From positions 6,094,917-6,158,916 of the forward strand of contig NC_081142.1 of NCBI RefSeq assembly GCF_958295425.1: a DNA stretch of 64,000 bases, given 5' to 3'. This DNA is from Solea solea (lineage: Eukaryota > Chordata > Actinopteri > Pleuronectiformes > Soleidae). Positions 36,291-49,155 of the stretch are shown here, one piece after another. The position numbers and the translations under genes were made by a program. The notes under the pieces were generated by a model. The model had not been told where the DNA came from and did not search any database. It saw nothing but the letters and a program-made list of their open reading frames with translations. Position 1 is the first letter of the stretch, and each line of letters opens with the position of its first letter.

Positions 36291-37040
36291 ATGTGAAGGC
36301 CACCTTCAATTCCTTTAAGGCGTGTTATTGAAAGAGTCCTCTGTTTGTTGCACTTTGCAGTCTCACCATTAGATATTGCTAATTTTTGCACACCGAACCT
36401 TTATCCTAGGAATACTGGGAATGTTTGTTTCTTGCCCGGTCAGACTTTTATTATAGATGTGGTTCCATTTTCTGATCTTGTCACTGAACTCGGTGAGAAC
36501 ACCATTATTGTCAGCAAAAAAAACCATAACTGTTTAAAATTGGACCGACGCTGTAATAAACTAGAATTATCCTTTACCTCTCTCTGACAAAAATGACAGT
36601 GCACGGAGACACCCAAGGGCTTGTCAAACAGGCAGAGCAAACGGGAGAGACTGACATGGAGGGACACATGCAATGCACACGCACACACAGAGGGAACAGA
36701 CAATGCAGATTTATGTGGCATTACAATGGCATGGCAGTTGGTGACAGCCATTGCGGTGACATCCAAACTCCAGCAGGCCTGTGGCTCTGTGCTTTGTGTC
36801 CGTATGTACACACTCCAATGTCTCCAGCAGCTCTCATCTGTCATAGCTACAGATGGCTGCTGTGTCTTCCTCGAGACGCTGCTCTTTGGTTATGACAGAC
36901 ATTTGGCTGTGTGTGTATGAGTTCGCATTTTGCTGTTCATGCAGCTGATGTGACAAGCTCGCTAATCGCCTGAACTATATAACTATATTATGCCTGTGGC
37001 TAAAAGCCCAAACGATAATATATTACTGTCAATAGACACT
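36291..37040. other. Non-coding spacer
   Basis: Unique sequence. The minus-strand frame at 36440-36844 and the plus-strand frames near 36593-36920 show no domain. Confidence 0.5.
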
Positions 37041-37262
37041 CACACACAGCTGTGATATCCTGTGTGTGTATATATATATATATGTGTGTTATAAAATATA
37101 ACACACATATATGTATATATATATACATATATTTACATATATATATATATATACATATACATATATTTACACATATATACATATATATGTGTATATATAT
37201 GTATATACACATATATACATATATTTACACATATATACATATATACATATGTATATATATTG
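37041..37262. repeat. AT-rich palindromic tract of alternating purine-pyrimidine
   Basis: About 200 bp of TA, CA and TG alternation with nested inverted repeats. A perfect 16-bp stem (37078-37093 with 37097-37112) encloses a three-base AAA loop and extends further with one mismatch. A 9-bp stem CACACACAG/CTGTGTGTG lies just upstream. The blocks ACATATATTTACACATATAT also repeat. Such sequences readily form cruciforms. Confidence 0.9.
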
Positions 37263-37989
37263 GTCATAAACTTTGACCAATGGCATCAAAGTTCAAGGCA
37301 TTTTTTGTTTAAGGCAAAAAAAAAAATCAATGAACAGCAGAGCAGCTCAATAACAAACATGTTGTTACGTTGTGAGAGTTTCCATGTGTTTTTATCTTGT
37401 GAGATGTTATAGTGTTTTGGGCATTTCCAGTGTTTTTATGGAGTTCAAAGCATATGTTTCTTACAGAACGTAATTGAGAATGCAGTTACTTGTGTGGGGA
37501 CTCAATTTTTTTTGGAGAGCATGTTGGTTACACTGTCAATCTTGATCTTATCCAGCAAAGTCGTGGCTTTGCTGTTGCTGGTGCCTGCTCTTTCATTCAC
37601 ACTCTGTCTTCATGCTGCAGCAGCAGAGGAGAGGCTAACGAAGTGAGCAGCGATGGATGGGGGCGTTGGAGAGCAAAAGCCACATAGAGAGAGAGAGAGA
37701 GAGGAGAGGGGATGATGGAGTGAGACGGTGGAGGGAGTTTGATTCCTCCAGTTGTCAGAGCCGCTGCATTATTGATGCGCTGAGGATCCCACACTGTCGC
37801 TGAGATTCTCAGTCTGTCATGTCTTGTGTGTGTTTCGCCCCGGTGTCTGTGCGAGTGCACATGCCACGCTAGTTTGTTGTGGTTGCACAAGTCCTGCAGG
37901 AGTGCTACCTGTCAACACCTACAGATCACAGGGAGCTTTGTCAGTGACAATGCTGTCTCTGTTGCTGACCACATGGGAGGAGCCAAAAC
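37263..37989. other. Non-coding spacer with GA tract at 37686-37703
   Basis: One pure GA run; otherwise unique. No gene recognised. Confidence 0.55.
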
Positions 37990-38130
37990 GTACACACACA
38001 TTAGTGGTGAGGACACTCATACACATAAAGCATTCCCTAGTAGCCCACAACCATCACAACTGAATGCCTAACCCTTACCCTGACCTAAATCCACGTCTAA
38101 CCCTAACCTAAAACCAAGTCTTAACACACA
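37990..38130 (-). repeat. Dispersed repeat, family A, minus-strand copy
   Basis: Contains GGTGAGGACACTCATACACA, AAGCATTCCCTAG, CCATCACAACTGAATGCCTA and CCTGACCTAAATCC. It aligns with the reverse complement of 2273-2420, which is visible in the window itself. The TAACCC-rich part is telomere-like only by resemblance. Confidence 0.6.
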
Positions 38131-39860
38131 TATATTCAAGGACTGTCTTGGTCTCTACTTGGTGTGATTTGGCTTTGTGTATCTGCATTATAAATAAATA
38201 AATAAGTCGAAGTAGTAGTAGTAGTAGTGTCTGTGTGTGTGAAGATGATAAATCTGTGACATTGAGCGATGGCCCTTCTGCTCTGCTTTGTCTCATGCAT
38301 TCTTTAGAAAGTCCTCGCCGCCGCAGACAGAATACTTTGCCATTAGTTACAAACACAGCCGTACATGATCTATATATTAACGTCACCGTGTAAATCCACA
38401 TCGTGCTTCCACAGTGCTGCAGCTAACAGACAGTTAATTGTTTTAAGTGAAGTGGTTGACGCTTGCCATAGTTTCCAACGGGTGGAAGTGAAATCTTGAG
38501 GAGAATATTCTTTGTTGTTTTGTCTTGATAAATGACCTGATGATTATTTGAATATCTTCAGATGGCTGATTAATCATTTTTGGTGTCATTTTTTCACATT
38601 CTAATCTGATAATGTCATGTACGACACATATCTTGCCGCTCTTGCGTATGGTGACACTGTATGGCGTTCTTTCTTTGTGCCTCGTGTTTTTGTTTCGATG
38701 GCCTCCTGCACTTCCACGCATACGCTTTATGGTGTATTTGATTTCCACAGATGCTAAAGCTGCTCCTTTTTATGAGCAGATTTTAAGCTGCGGCGCAAAT
38801 ATCAGTGGTGTAGATATCACTTAAACCGTTGTTGTTTATCACTTACAAGACTCGTTAAGTGAACACAAGCCATTTCTCTGCTGTTAAATAATATACCTAT
38901 TTACTCTATAAAAGACTTTATGAGGATGGAAAAATACAAAAGCGCAGTCTTTTTTCACGCCACAAAATTCCAGTTCTCATTATAGGCCCTGCCGTACAAT
39001 GTCCTAATTTATTGCTGAGGATTGATAGCTTGTTTGCAGTCTGCTATATACTAACTTATTTTCACTCCATCTACACTGCAGAAGCACATTAAACACAGAG
39101 AGATGTACTGTTGTTGAGATCCTCTTTCTTAGCAATTTCAATTAAATGCCAGTTCTCAGAGTAAGTTACAGCAAGTAGAGTAATAAATGTGTTTGACTCA
39201 AATCATATTTCATCAGTGCTTTTATTGCTCTGACCTTAAAGCGTGGATAATCAGCCGCTGCTTTCGGGATCAGGGCGAAGCCCACCATCAAGATGACACA
39301 CATCTTCACTCCTCAACTTGCAAAACGCCTTCTCATATATCGGTTTTATCACATGCCAAGAATAGAACTTTAGATTCCATTTCACAGGGACTGCATTGTA
39401 GGAACCTTTTTTTTTTTTTATGACAATTTGTTCATTGGCGAAAGACTTCACTTCAAGAATTATCTGCAGTGAAAAGCAATTATCTGGGAAAACATAATAG
39501 AAATCAAATGACAGATGTACAGATAAAAAAAGGGGGAGAAATGGAGGGATGGGAACAGATAGATAGAGAGATAGAGAGAGTATTGTGCCATGGAGGGGAT
39601 CGATCAGCAAAAAGTGCCTCACTATTTCTTCTGTCGGTAGAATGAGCTGAGCTAATAATGGAAAGCAGTCATCGTCTCCCCCTGCTTTCTCCTTTTTCTT
39701 TGTTCCATTTTCCGGGAAAACAATCATAGTCTCGTCAGAGGGGCTGTCCCACACTCCCACTGTGATCTGACATTTGAAAAGCAAACGCATTTAGCCAGAG
39801 ATGTGGGCGTCAAACAGCAATGATTCTTTTGAAACACCGACTCATGACACCTGAGGCGAG

Positions 39861-39863
<3 letters not shown>
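38131..39863. other. Non-coding, unique; AAAT and GTA short tandem repeats at 38191-38228
   Basis: A 179-codon minus-strand open frame (39251-39790) was inspected. It includes lysine and leucine/serine strings from T-rich and GA-rich DNA and has no recognisable domain. Confidence 0.5.

Positions 39864-39917
<54 letters not shown>
39864..39917. repeat. (AC)27 microsatellite
   Basis: Fifty-four bases of pure AC, followed by GCGG. It is the longest pure dinucleotide run in the window and likely to be highly polymorphic. Confidence 0.98.
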
Positions 39918-39919
<2 letters not shown>

Positions 39920-40809
39920 GGTACACTACTTGACTCTGCCCCACAGCGGAAGCAACAGAGGAATCAGGACCATTGGAACCCAGTCATGGATCCTGCATCT
40001 TAACTGTCACTTCTACCTGCTCGTCATCACGAGCTAAACAACCTTTTTCCGTCACACTTGTTTCTGCCACTCAAACTCTGACAGTCACTCAGCTCCAAAA
40101 CACAATTACTGCCATTCAGGAAGTCAAGACGCCAAATGATTGAGGTGCTCGTTATTTATGCAAGTGTTTTCTTTGGTGTGTGTGTGCGTGTGTGTGAATT
40201 CTTGTGTTTCTCCCCCAAAGGAGTAAGGCTATAAATATGTTCCTTTGCTTTCCTTTTAGCGTGAGACACACTCTTTAGACTGACCTTCACAAGCTCTCAC
40301 ACCAGACCTCTGATTTCTCATGGCCAAAAATACCTCCACCTGATGAACGCCACTTGCGATCGATTGATTATGTCTTGTTCTCGGCTGAACAAGCACAAAG
40401 AGTATACTGTTCAAACATAATCATTTTTATTCAAACACCAGCTCAATGTTAAAGCACATTATTTGTTGTGTCTTTGAATGAAGAATAAATGTCCCTCACT
40501 GACTAATCTTGTTTAAAAACCCTGAAACACAGGACAGTCATCTACAGGAGTTTTCTAGTGGGGCCCAAACTTGGTGCTTTGTCGGTCACTCTAAGCTGAA
40601 TGCTCTGCTCAGGGTTACTTGTAAAGACCCTGCAAGTGGGCTATGAATCTGAATGAATTTAGGTATTGCACCAACCTAGGATCAGGGAAAATCATTACGC
40701 ATTACGCAATAAATCTGTAAAGGAGTGTTTAATTATCCTGAGAAATACCCGCGCTATTGACAATTAAACAACAATGAAGGAGTGATTCCGAGCACTGGCT
40801 TTCTCAGCC
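39918..40809. other. Non-coding spacer
   Basis: Nothing recognised beyond a short TG stretch at 40175-40196. Confidence 0.5.
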
Positions 40810-41310
40810 AGATTTGTCACGATATGGTTGCAAAAACCACGCAGACAACTGCTCTTTAAATGAATGAAAGTTTAATAAGTGCCACAATCAGTCAATGTAC
40901 ATGTGAGTGTGTGGTGTGGATTTGTGTTTGTGTGCTAGAAATGGAGACGAGAACAGAGAGGAAGAAGAGGAATTAACCCACGTGCAGGATTCCGTCTCAC
41001 ACACACACACACACACAAGTTCCAGTTGGTGTAATTGAACGTAAGATGGCGATCTTACAAGGTCTCAGGTTGAGCTGAGTTGCCTTGTAAGCTCAATCAC
41101 CAGATGGTGAGGGCGATGTGTGGGATTGGAGTGTGCAGGCGTGGGTGAGTGTGTGGGGAGACTGACAGCAAAGCAAAGGGTTAAAGGAGAGACTGCAATC
41201 GCCGACAAGAGACAGCGATTGCCTTAGATCACATAGACGCGAGGCAGGTAGCAGACCATCTGTTTGCCGATCGACCTGGTTTACATGCGGTTGTCATCGG
41301 ACACTAGTGA
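40810..41310. other. CpG-richer patch, possible unclassified mobile element
   Basis: It holds more CpG than its surroundings (GGCGATC, CAATCGCCGAC, AGCGATTGCC, GACGCGAGG, GCCGATCGACC) and includes an 8-bp stem GCAATCGC/GCGATTGC at 41195-41222. A pure CA run sits at 40998-41017. In methylated vertebrate DNA, retained CpG suggests a recent insertion or a protected site. No family recognised. Confidence 0.3.
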
Positions 41311-41664
41311 GGCAGCGCAGATAAAAGCAACACATACAAGGAGCAGCAAACAATAGCATCATGGGATTCACAGTTATAAGCACTAACAGCGTTAATAAAA
41401 AATGCCCAGACACTGTGAGCAACTTGGGTCACTTCAGGGAGAAAGATGGGTTGTGTTGTGTCCATCTGCTGATCTGATTGATGGCTCAAGTTGAAGAAAA
41501 TGCACTTCCATTTCTTCACTTTTGCAGGAATTCTGGGAACACTGATGTGTGCAGTGGCTCCCTGGGTTTGATCAAAAATCACTGTGTTTAGCTATTTAAA
41601 TCTAAATGTTAATTGTAAATATAAATGTGAAATATGAATATTATCTAAATGTTGTGTTGTGTTA
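41311..41664. other. Non-coding spacer, AT-rich at its end
   Basis: Nothing recognised; an open frame on the minus strand (41304-41582) has no domain. Confidence 0.5.
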
Positions 41665-41841
41665 AATATAATATAATATAAATATAAATATAAATCGTCA
41701 GACTGTTTATAGAATCAAATAACACATTTTAACATTTAGATTTAGATTTAATATTTAACATTAAGGTGTAACATTTCATATTTAGATTTAATATTTAACA
41801 TTAAGGTGTAACATTTCATATTTAGATTTAACTATTTAATA
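41665..41841. repeat. AT-rich block with perfect 40-bp tandem duplication
   Basis: The 40-bp unit beginning TTTAGATTTAATATTTAACA occupies 41741-41780 and is repeated without any mismatch at 41781-41820. The first 11 bases of a third copy follow. AATATAAATATAAAT units precede it. Confidence 0.97.
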
Positions 41842-44206
41842 TAAATGAACAAATATTGGTCTAAATGTGGAAAAAGTTAACGTTAAAAAAGTAAAAATCT
41901 TCCATCTTATATGAGCTGTATGTTGGTCAGTGCTACACAGTGCTCAGACATGACCATAGGTGTGTGTGTGTGTGTGTGCTTTTTTGCTGATGTCACAGAA
42001 AAGTAGGAGCTGTCATTCAGACAATAAGATCACGGCAGGGATGTGGCATCTGAATGTGACACATGTCAGCGTGGCAGAGGCAACAGTGTCTGCCGTCTGA
42101 CATACTGGAGGCTAGAGAGACAGACGGGTACCAGAGGATAGACATACTATATAGGCTAAACAGACAGATAGAAAGTGACTGGTCCTTTTAACCTTCTTCC
42201 TCCACATTTCTCAAGTGTCCCCATCTATCGCTCCTCATCCTGTTTCATCAGGTCTATACAGCTATGTCCTCTGTACTCCTTTTTTTTTTATGACCTCATC
42301 ATTTCACCACTAAAGACTTAAACCCTCTTTAAATCTACTATCTTTATTTTCTCTTTTCTCGCCATCCCACTTTGTCTTTCTTCTCTCTTTTAGCTATACT
42401 CCTCTTATTACATTTACCATCCTTCTCTCTTTGCTGTCCTTCTTCCCTCTGCTTCAAACTTCTCTCCTCGTATATCTACGTTCCCAACTAGATTGCTATC
42501 TGGAGCACAGCGAGAGTCCATTAAAATTCAACAACCTTGCATAATAACTTTAAAGGCGGCTTTTTAATAAAAGACTAATGAGACGTACTTCTGTTCTCTG
42601 CTCAATAATACTGTATGTTTGTTTCTTCCTCACTTGGTTTCCATAGCAGAGGAGAAAATCTCTGTAGCTCCATGTGTGGGATTTTAAGTGCTCTTTATTT
42701 CCTATGTCGCCGTATCTTAGGAGAATTCATCTGTAAACTTAAGTGCAACCAAATGCATTCATATTCTGCTCCCCCTTTTTTTTTTCCTTCAGCTTTTCAA
42801 GAAGAAAAATAGATAACTGTCGAGTAAAAGTGTGACTTAATGGCCATTCGTTTTCCAAGTGGTGTGAGCTGAGGATCAGGAGGGTCAGCGGTTTAACTAA
42901 AGAGCAGCAAAGCCCTTCAAATACTACAGACCGGCGCTCACTGACTGAATTCACTCACTCTCTTTATCTGTTAGGCAAATAATCTTTTTAATGCTCGTAC
43001 TGACCTCGTTAAAGCCTGATTAATGGTTTTAAATGCTGCTGATTGTGTATTAATTAGCACAGGGGAAGCAGAATGTAGTAAATGGACACAGGCAGGGTTT
43101 ACAGTTTATAGGCCTTACTTGTCAGCTTTCTGTATGCTGCATTCATCCATATTTGCACATTTCTGTGCTCACTCAGCACACATGTTTGCAGCTATTGATT
43201 TAAGACACACTTTATTGTAAAGAATTTGTATATTCTGCTTTATATGTTTTTTTTTATTATCTTCAGCTATTAACCACCTATCTTTGATCATAGTGGCACA
43301 AAGGTTGGAACATACTGTATGTCCATCTCTGCTTCATCTGACTCTGCAGTCAGCCACAATTGATTGGAGTGGACACTAACATTTGTGCCCTTGTGTGTGT
43401 GTGTGAGTGTTATTGTGTTGAGTTTTGACATCTACTGCTGACACTGTGATTTAGCTTCAGTTGATACAGACTCTTGCTGCATAGTCTAGACGTTAACGCA
43501 TACATCTCCTCCCTCGGGTGTAGAGAAGAACAGGGCAGAGACGTTGATGTTGACTTCAATGAACAGGAAGTGAACGAGAAGCCAAACAAAACCGAGAGAA
43601 GAAGAGGTAGAGAAGCAAAGATGAGATGATACACTCACCAGACGCTGGAATAAAAGGAATTCTCTTAAGTGGTGTTGCTGCGAGCTGTGTCAAACTGCTC
43701 AATACAACAACATGCATATGCATACATGCAGACACACAGCGAGCATGGATGGATTAAACGGTGCAAACTGTCTGGCTGGCTCTTAATCTGAAGCGTTTCT
43801 GTCTGTGTGGGTGCATGTGTGAGTATCCATGAGCAAGACCGTGTGTTGCTGCTGGGTTTTTGAGTGCATGGTGCCGTGGAAATCACTTAACTTATGTCAC
43901 TAGCTGTTACGTCTCTCCCAGCTGGAGGCACAGAGGAAGGAGCCCGAGAACGACAGAGTAAGAGACTGAGCTAGAAGCACAGATGCAAACATGGAGCTAA
44001 TAGGAAAAAAAAAAAAAAAGCATTTTACGTCAAAAAGTTTTAGTTTTGTTCAGTTTTAGTTTGCAAACATATTGTATGCACAAGATTTGTTGTCTTCAGT
44101 TAATGTTTTAAAAGTGGAGAGCTAAGGGGGGCAGGTCTGTCTAAGGTCTGTCTAAGTCTGAGACAGACCAGCAAACTGAAGCTATAATGTCATAAACATG
44201 AACTCA
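41842..44206. other. Non-coding, with TG tract, pyrimidine-rich block, A16 and a small hairpin
   Basis: TG run at 41961-41978; strongly C/T-rich plus strand at 42190-42480; A16 at 44004-44019; an 11-bp tandem repeat GGTCTGTCTAA at 44134-44155 whose second copy pairs with AGACAGACC (44161-44169) over 9 bp. No gene recognised. Confidence 0.55.
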
Positions 44207-44457
44207 GGATGGCTTGATACCATTTTCTTGTGCCTGATACAATACCAATGTCACAACCTTTAATTATCAGTCTTTAATCTTTTTCATTTTAATTTTAATT
44301 ATAGCCGTGACCGGTTACATGAAGATGGTGTCAGACATCTCTCTTAACAGGATATTGTTTATTAATCACTTTTGTTTGGCCGATAGCCAATGCAGTTATT
44401 TTGACCAGTATCGGACCAAAACCGCTATTGAACATGATGTTGGCTCATCCATAACAT
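44207..44457. mobile_element. hAT-like relic (GATACC / TATCGG type)
   Basis: Left part AGGATGGCTTGATACCATTT and right part GACCAGTATCGGACCAAAAC followed by GGCTCATCCATAA resemble the two ends of a multi-copy hAT-type fish element, whose termini read roughly AGGGATG-CTCGATACC. GGATG...CC is roughly mirrored at the two ends. The copy is strongly decayed and has no transposase. Confidence 0.45.
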
Positions 44458-47257
44458 CAACATAGTGCGCCTGCATATGTGCATTGTGTTTCCCAGTGAA
44501 ACACACAAAGATGTCCACCTCTCCTCTGCGTTTGTCACCCAGCTACCCCCACAACATCTCTGCATCCTTTGCCTCTCATCCTCAAAGGTCAGGGCTCAAC
44601 ACCAAGTCAGATGGAGTTCATTTATCTCTGCCTGTCCACCAACGTCATTCTCAAAAAGTCAGTTGTCAGAGTGGGTGGATGTCGCGCACTTGTCAAAATC
44701 ACCTCTTTTTGTTTGCTTCTCCTCCTTCCTGGGCCCTGAGATGTTTCCTCGCACACAGCTAGACATGGGTGTACTCATTGTTAATCTGCGGGTTTGTCTT
44801 CATGATTTGCTTGCAGGTGAAAAGAAGAAAGCATGTGATGAGATTTTCCTTGAATCCAGCCACGAGCCTCTTCTGTCTCTTCTGCATATTATCTGATTGC
44901 ACACAGAATTTTCCTTGATGCTGCCTGAGCAAATTGGTTTGCCAGGCACCGTACACAAAAAAGGCAAAATGGAGAGGGAGAGGGATCAGTGGCAATTAAC
45001 ATCACCTCTTTACACAGACCACTTAAAATCCTTTCACTCTCGGCATAAAAACACACTCTCTTTTCTCTCTCTCCCCCTCTGGGGTTTTCCATTGCGCTCA
45101 AAAAAACACGAGTCTTTGAACTTTCCTGTTGGAGCAGAAACATGTGAATGACCCATGTCTGAGCACACTCAGGAGCTTGTTAAAAGCTTGCCGGTGTCAA
45201 GATGCATTAAACGTGTCAGATTGAGGGCAATGTGATGTAGGCTAATTTAAAGCATTAAACAAAATGAACATAAATGTTTTTGCCAAATAGCCCAAAGCTA
45301 GAGTCAAGACAGATTAGAGGTGGTGGCTGAGATCTAAAACTGTAACTTAACTGTCAGATATGTTACCCTGAAAGCGGAAATATCAGAAGATGCAGCCTGC
45401 GTACTTGGCCCTTACTTACTCGTCTTGTAAAATCCTGGTTTGATATTAAAGGTTTGTGGTTGCTGGCAGCCATAATGGCTATCATTAATTCTTGTCTGCT
45501 TTGCTGTTGTGGTCCTTCAAACACTGTTGTTCTTAAAGCTGTAGTTAATGTGAGAGTTGTGTTACTGCTCCGAAGCCAATTAGAGCAACAGCAGCTCATC
45601 AGCGTGGTCCAGTGGAGAAGGTCTCTGATTCTGTCCAAACCTGACCCTCCTGCTGGTCCCTCACCTCCTGCTGAAAACTATAGCTCCATTGCGAACACTC
45701 AGCGCTTTAGAGGGAGACCACAATCCTTGGGTGACTGTGTCAGTAGTGCTGTGCTTTCCAAGTAAATTACATTGAACAGCTGTGTTGTGTGTGTGTGTGT
45801 GTGTGTGTGTGTAGGTAAGGGAACATGCAGGGCACGACATGGCTTTTCCAGTTGGTCAGACAAAGTTTTTGCGCTGTTTAATCCACCCTTTGGTTACCCA
45901 GAGCCATCACAAACCCATATAGGAGGCTTTAGCCATAAATCCCCTTGCTTTTTTCGAGAGGGCGGAGAGTGAAAGTGAGAGAATGGCAGCTGTATAAAAT
46001 GCGACATGCCACATCATCCTTGTCGGTAAAGAAAACATGACAGAGGGAGCGAGGGAAGTAGTCGGCTCTAAAAGAATTTTGAAATGCCACCGCCAAGTGA
46101 GCAAATGGTAAACTGAAGTACATTTAAGTCTGCTTTATTGATGCGGTGGATTTGAGGTGCTGGCAAATGTGAGTTCTCTTTCAACCTGCTGCACTCCTGG
46201 ATCAGAGGCCCAGACTCCCCAGGGAGCTACACTTTGCCAAACACACAACTCAGCTATGGATCGAAATAGAAAATGAAGGATTTATTTAATCCCATAACAA
46301 AACAGATTTTTAGAATAAATCTCTCCCTGTGTCTCTATCGTGTAGGAGTCGTATAGGTCAGTACATGTTACACTTGCTGTCAGATTCACCTTACAACAAT
46401 CACCAGTCATTGCCTATGTGCTAGTCTTAAATTATACATATATTATACATTATATATATATATATATATATACATACCTGTTCATGTGCCACATCTCATC
46501 TATGTAAAGCTTTTAGGCAGATGTACAGGAGTCCAGTCTGTAGGAGAAGATGATGATTATTATGGCTCCTTGTGAACGGCCTGCACTGTGCTCCAGCTGT
46601 CAGAGAATATAGGGAATCCATGGGGAAGCTCACACCCACCCTTAATTACAGGCTCGCACTGACAGCCAGCCTCTCTGCTCATCAGTCCGCCCCAACTCTC
46701 CGCCTCCTACTAGGGATTTCATCCACCTTCAGCTCTGCACTTTCACTGGCTCCGCCTGTTTCTGACCAACCTTTGTGTCTGTCCGCCTAGATTTTAATTT
46801 GTGTCTTCTCTTTTCAGTAACGTAATGGTAATCATTTATGGATTTTGCACACATTAGTGTAGAAAGTTCTGTGTTTCCCAACAGTGCTTGACCAAGTCAG
46901 TTCAGTCGAGACAAAACAATGACTGAACAACATGAAGTGGGACATTAAGCCTTTTCCCATGGTGTAAACAATTAGATCAATGGGATCAGACTGAGACAGT
47001 GAATTTTCCTATTTCACACCCAGTAATCTGGTGAAATTGCCCAACTGCTATCCCCAAAACAGCAAACAAATCGATATCTATAACTCAGCACAGAGAAATT
47101 CCTACTACTACTACATATATTATGTTTATTTTCCTTCATATTCAGGAATACGTTTTAACAACGAGACTTGATATATCATTGTCCTAGTATTTTGCTCAGC
47201 ACAGAGGCTCCAGCATCTGCAAATTAACGTCTGTTTAAAATACTCCCTCACACTATT
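44458..47257. other. Non-coding, mostly unique; TG at 45786-45812 and TA at 46450-46472
   Basis: A 143-codon plus-strand frame (44465-44896) and overlapping frames at 45363-45765 are free of low complexity but match no family I know. They lack visible promoter or splice context. Confidence 0.5.
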
Positions 47258-47745
47258 GGTGCGTTTCCATAATACTATACTAGCGCGACTCAGCTTGATT
47301 CTACTCTACTCATTTTTTTTTTTTGCTTTTCCATTAGGGATAGTACCTGGAACCTGGTGCTTTTTTTTAGTACCTGCTCTAGCGAGGTTCCAAGCGAGCT
47401 GAGCCGATGCTAAAACCGACCAAGTGCTGCTCACTGATTGGTCAGAGAGTGTCATCACTGGAAGAGACATGAGTGCGACGTCTGAGGAACAGGAATCAAA
47501 TCGAACAATCCGAGCTGTAGATCAGTTAAAAAGACTTAAAAAATCCTGAAAACACGCATTCATCTCCAACATTTAGCATTTCATTCTTTTTTTTTCTTCA
47601 GTGCACACGCTATGACAGCGCATGGCTTCTTCTGTAACCAGGACAACCCAGTTCAAATGCAGACGTCACAGAGCGGTCACAGGCTAACTGCTACCCGCAG
47701 TGCTAATTGGACACGTGAAGGGCTCCGAGATGAATCATGACTCTT
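47258..47745. mobile_element. Non-autonomous fish DNA transposon relic (GGTGCGTTTCCAT type)
   Basis: Begins GGTGCGTTTCCATAATACTA. It then carries ATAGTACCTGGAACCTGGTG, GTTCCAAGCGAGCTGAGCCG and CTGATTGGTCAGAGAGTGTC, an ordered set of blocks I associate with a widespread fish miniature element. The right terminus is not identified; CpG-containing sequence continues to about 47730. The fragment at 26649 may belong to the same family. Confidence 0.55.
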
Positions 47746-48952
47746 GAACAAAACTATTTTCTTTTACAGAAATAGCGTAAACAAAACATAACAAAAGCCA
47801 CCAAAGTCCTCCCTACTTTTACATTTTTCTCAGCAACTTAATCCACATCACTTTCCCCCCCATTGTCTTGCCCACTGAGTGTAGGTGAAGCTCAGGTAAT
47901 TTGAATATGTAGATGTGGAATATAAATGATTAATTAGGGTAATGTAGAGGGATTCAGAGTGCTGCACCTCTTCATTGAATGACTTTAGCTAATTTGCATA
48001 GATCTTGAACTCAGTCCCTCTGGTGTAAAGTGAACCACTCAGTGTTTTTTTTTTTTAAAAAGTCCATGTCTGTGAAGGAAACAATGGAACACAACCATCA
48101 ATAAAATGCTGACTGTTAATATGCTTCTGCTATTACACAGTGAAGGCCTTGTCATTCTGCCCAAATGTTCAAGCCACTGTGGGATTGTTTGGGAATGTTG
48201 GGGTCGACAAATGTGTTAGCTGATGTATTAGCCCTGCTCATAGGCTGACAAGTAACATATACGTTACACACATGGGGTCAGGGTAATCGATCATTTTCCA
48301 AGCCCCGAACACTTTGATTTTCTCTCTTCTCTAATAGGACACAAGGGACACACAGTGGGGGAAATAGCCTAAGATATTATCACACTGTCCTTTAATGTGG
48401 AGGCAAAACACGCAGCACATCCCTGTGATTAGTAATTCTGAAACTCTGGGAAGACACAAATGTGGTACAGTCAGAAGAAAGCAAAAGAAATATTATATGT
48501 ATTATATTTGTGTTTGTTAGTCATCATTTTCCCGTTAGATCTTCTGTCAGTTCCATGAGTGGCTGGAGCATTTTTTTCATTGTAACGCTGATCTTAAATC
48601 TCTTCTCTGATGCCACAAGACAATTATTATTTATTTCAAAACTAAACTTAACCCAGTGTTGTGTTCTAATTGAAGACCACTGCACACTTCTTTTCAGTGG
48701 AGCTGGAGAAAAATAAGCAGAGATGTTGTAATTATAATCCATTCAGAAAAGATTTTTTGAGTTAAGTTGAATTTGATAGGCTCCAAACTGTGAACACATT
48801 TGCATATTTTAATTAAATGCCTGTTTGGTGAAAACCAACGTGTCACATCCTAAACCATAGTATTAACTAATACACTTTTGCCCTGACTCGTCATGGAGGA
48901 TCCATTGAATTTCAACATGTCTTCTCAGTCCCAAACATCGAGCTTGTCAGGA
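47746..48952. other. Non-coding, unique; octamers at 47992 and 48798
   Basis: ATTTGCAT lies at 47992-47999, with ATTAATTAG at 47928-47936 upstream. A second ATTTGCAT at 48798-48805 is followed directly by a TTTTAATTAAAT core. No gene recognised. Confidence 0.45.
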
Positions 48953-49155
48953 CCAGCAGTCATCATGGAGTCCACAATCTGGTCCTAATGAGTCAAAACC
49001 TTGTTTCTGGAAATGGTTAAGTTTAGGATTAGGTTAAGGTTAGGGTAAGGCATGAGCTGGTTATGGTTGAGGTTATGGATAATGCATTGTTTAGGCTGTT
49101 TAAATGATGGAAGTCAATGCAGTGTGACCCTCTGTGTGTATGTGTGTGTGTGTGT
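48953..49155 (+). repeat. Dispersed repeat, family B, copy 2
   Basis: Aligns from CTTGTCAGGACCAG to the terminal TG run with 22851-23084. Substitutions and small indels leave roughly three quarters of positions identical by eye. Confidence 0.75.

Noticed and set aside
35921..36391. 156-codon minus-strand open frame
   Set aside because: Its central third is the SINE-like repeat at 36128-36290, so it is an accidental frame.
39251..39790. 179-codon minus-strand open frame
   Set aside because: Composition follows T- and GA-rich DNA (KKKK, LSLSL strings) and no family is recognisable.
41665..41841. CRISPR-like array of direct repeats
   Set aside because: The copies are directly adjacent, with no spacers, in vertebrate-type DNA; it is a minisatellite.
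44465..44896. 143-codon plus-strand open frame
   Set aside because: No recognisable domain; a start codon and length alone are expected several times in 64 kb on both strands.
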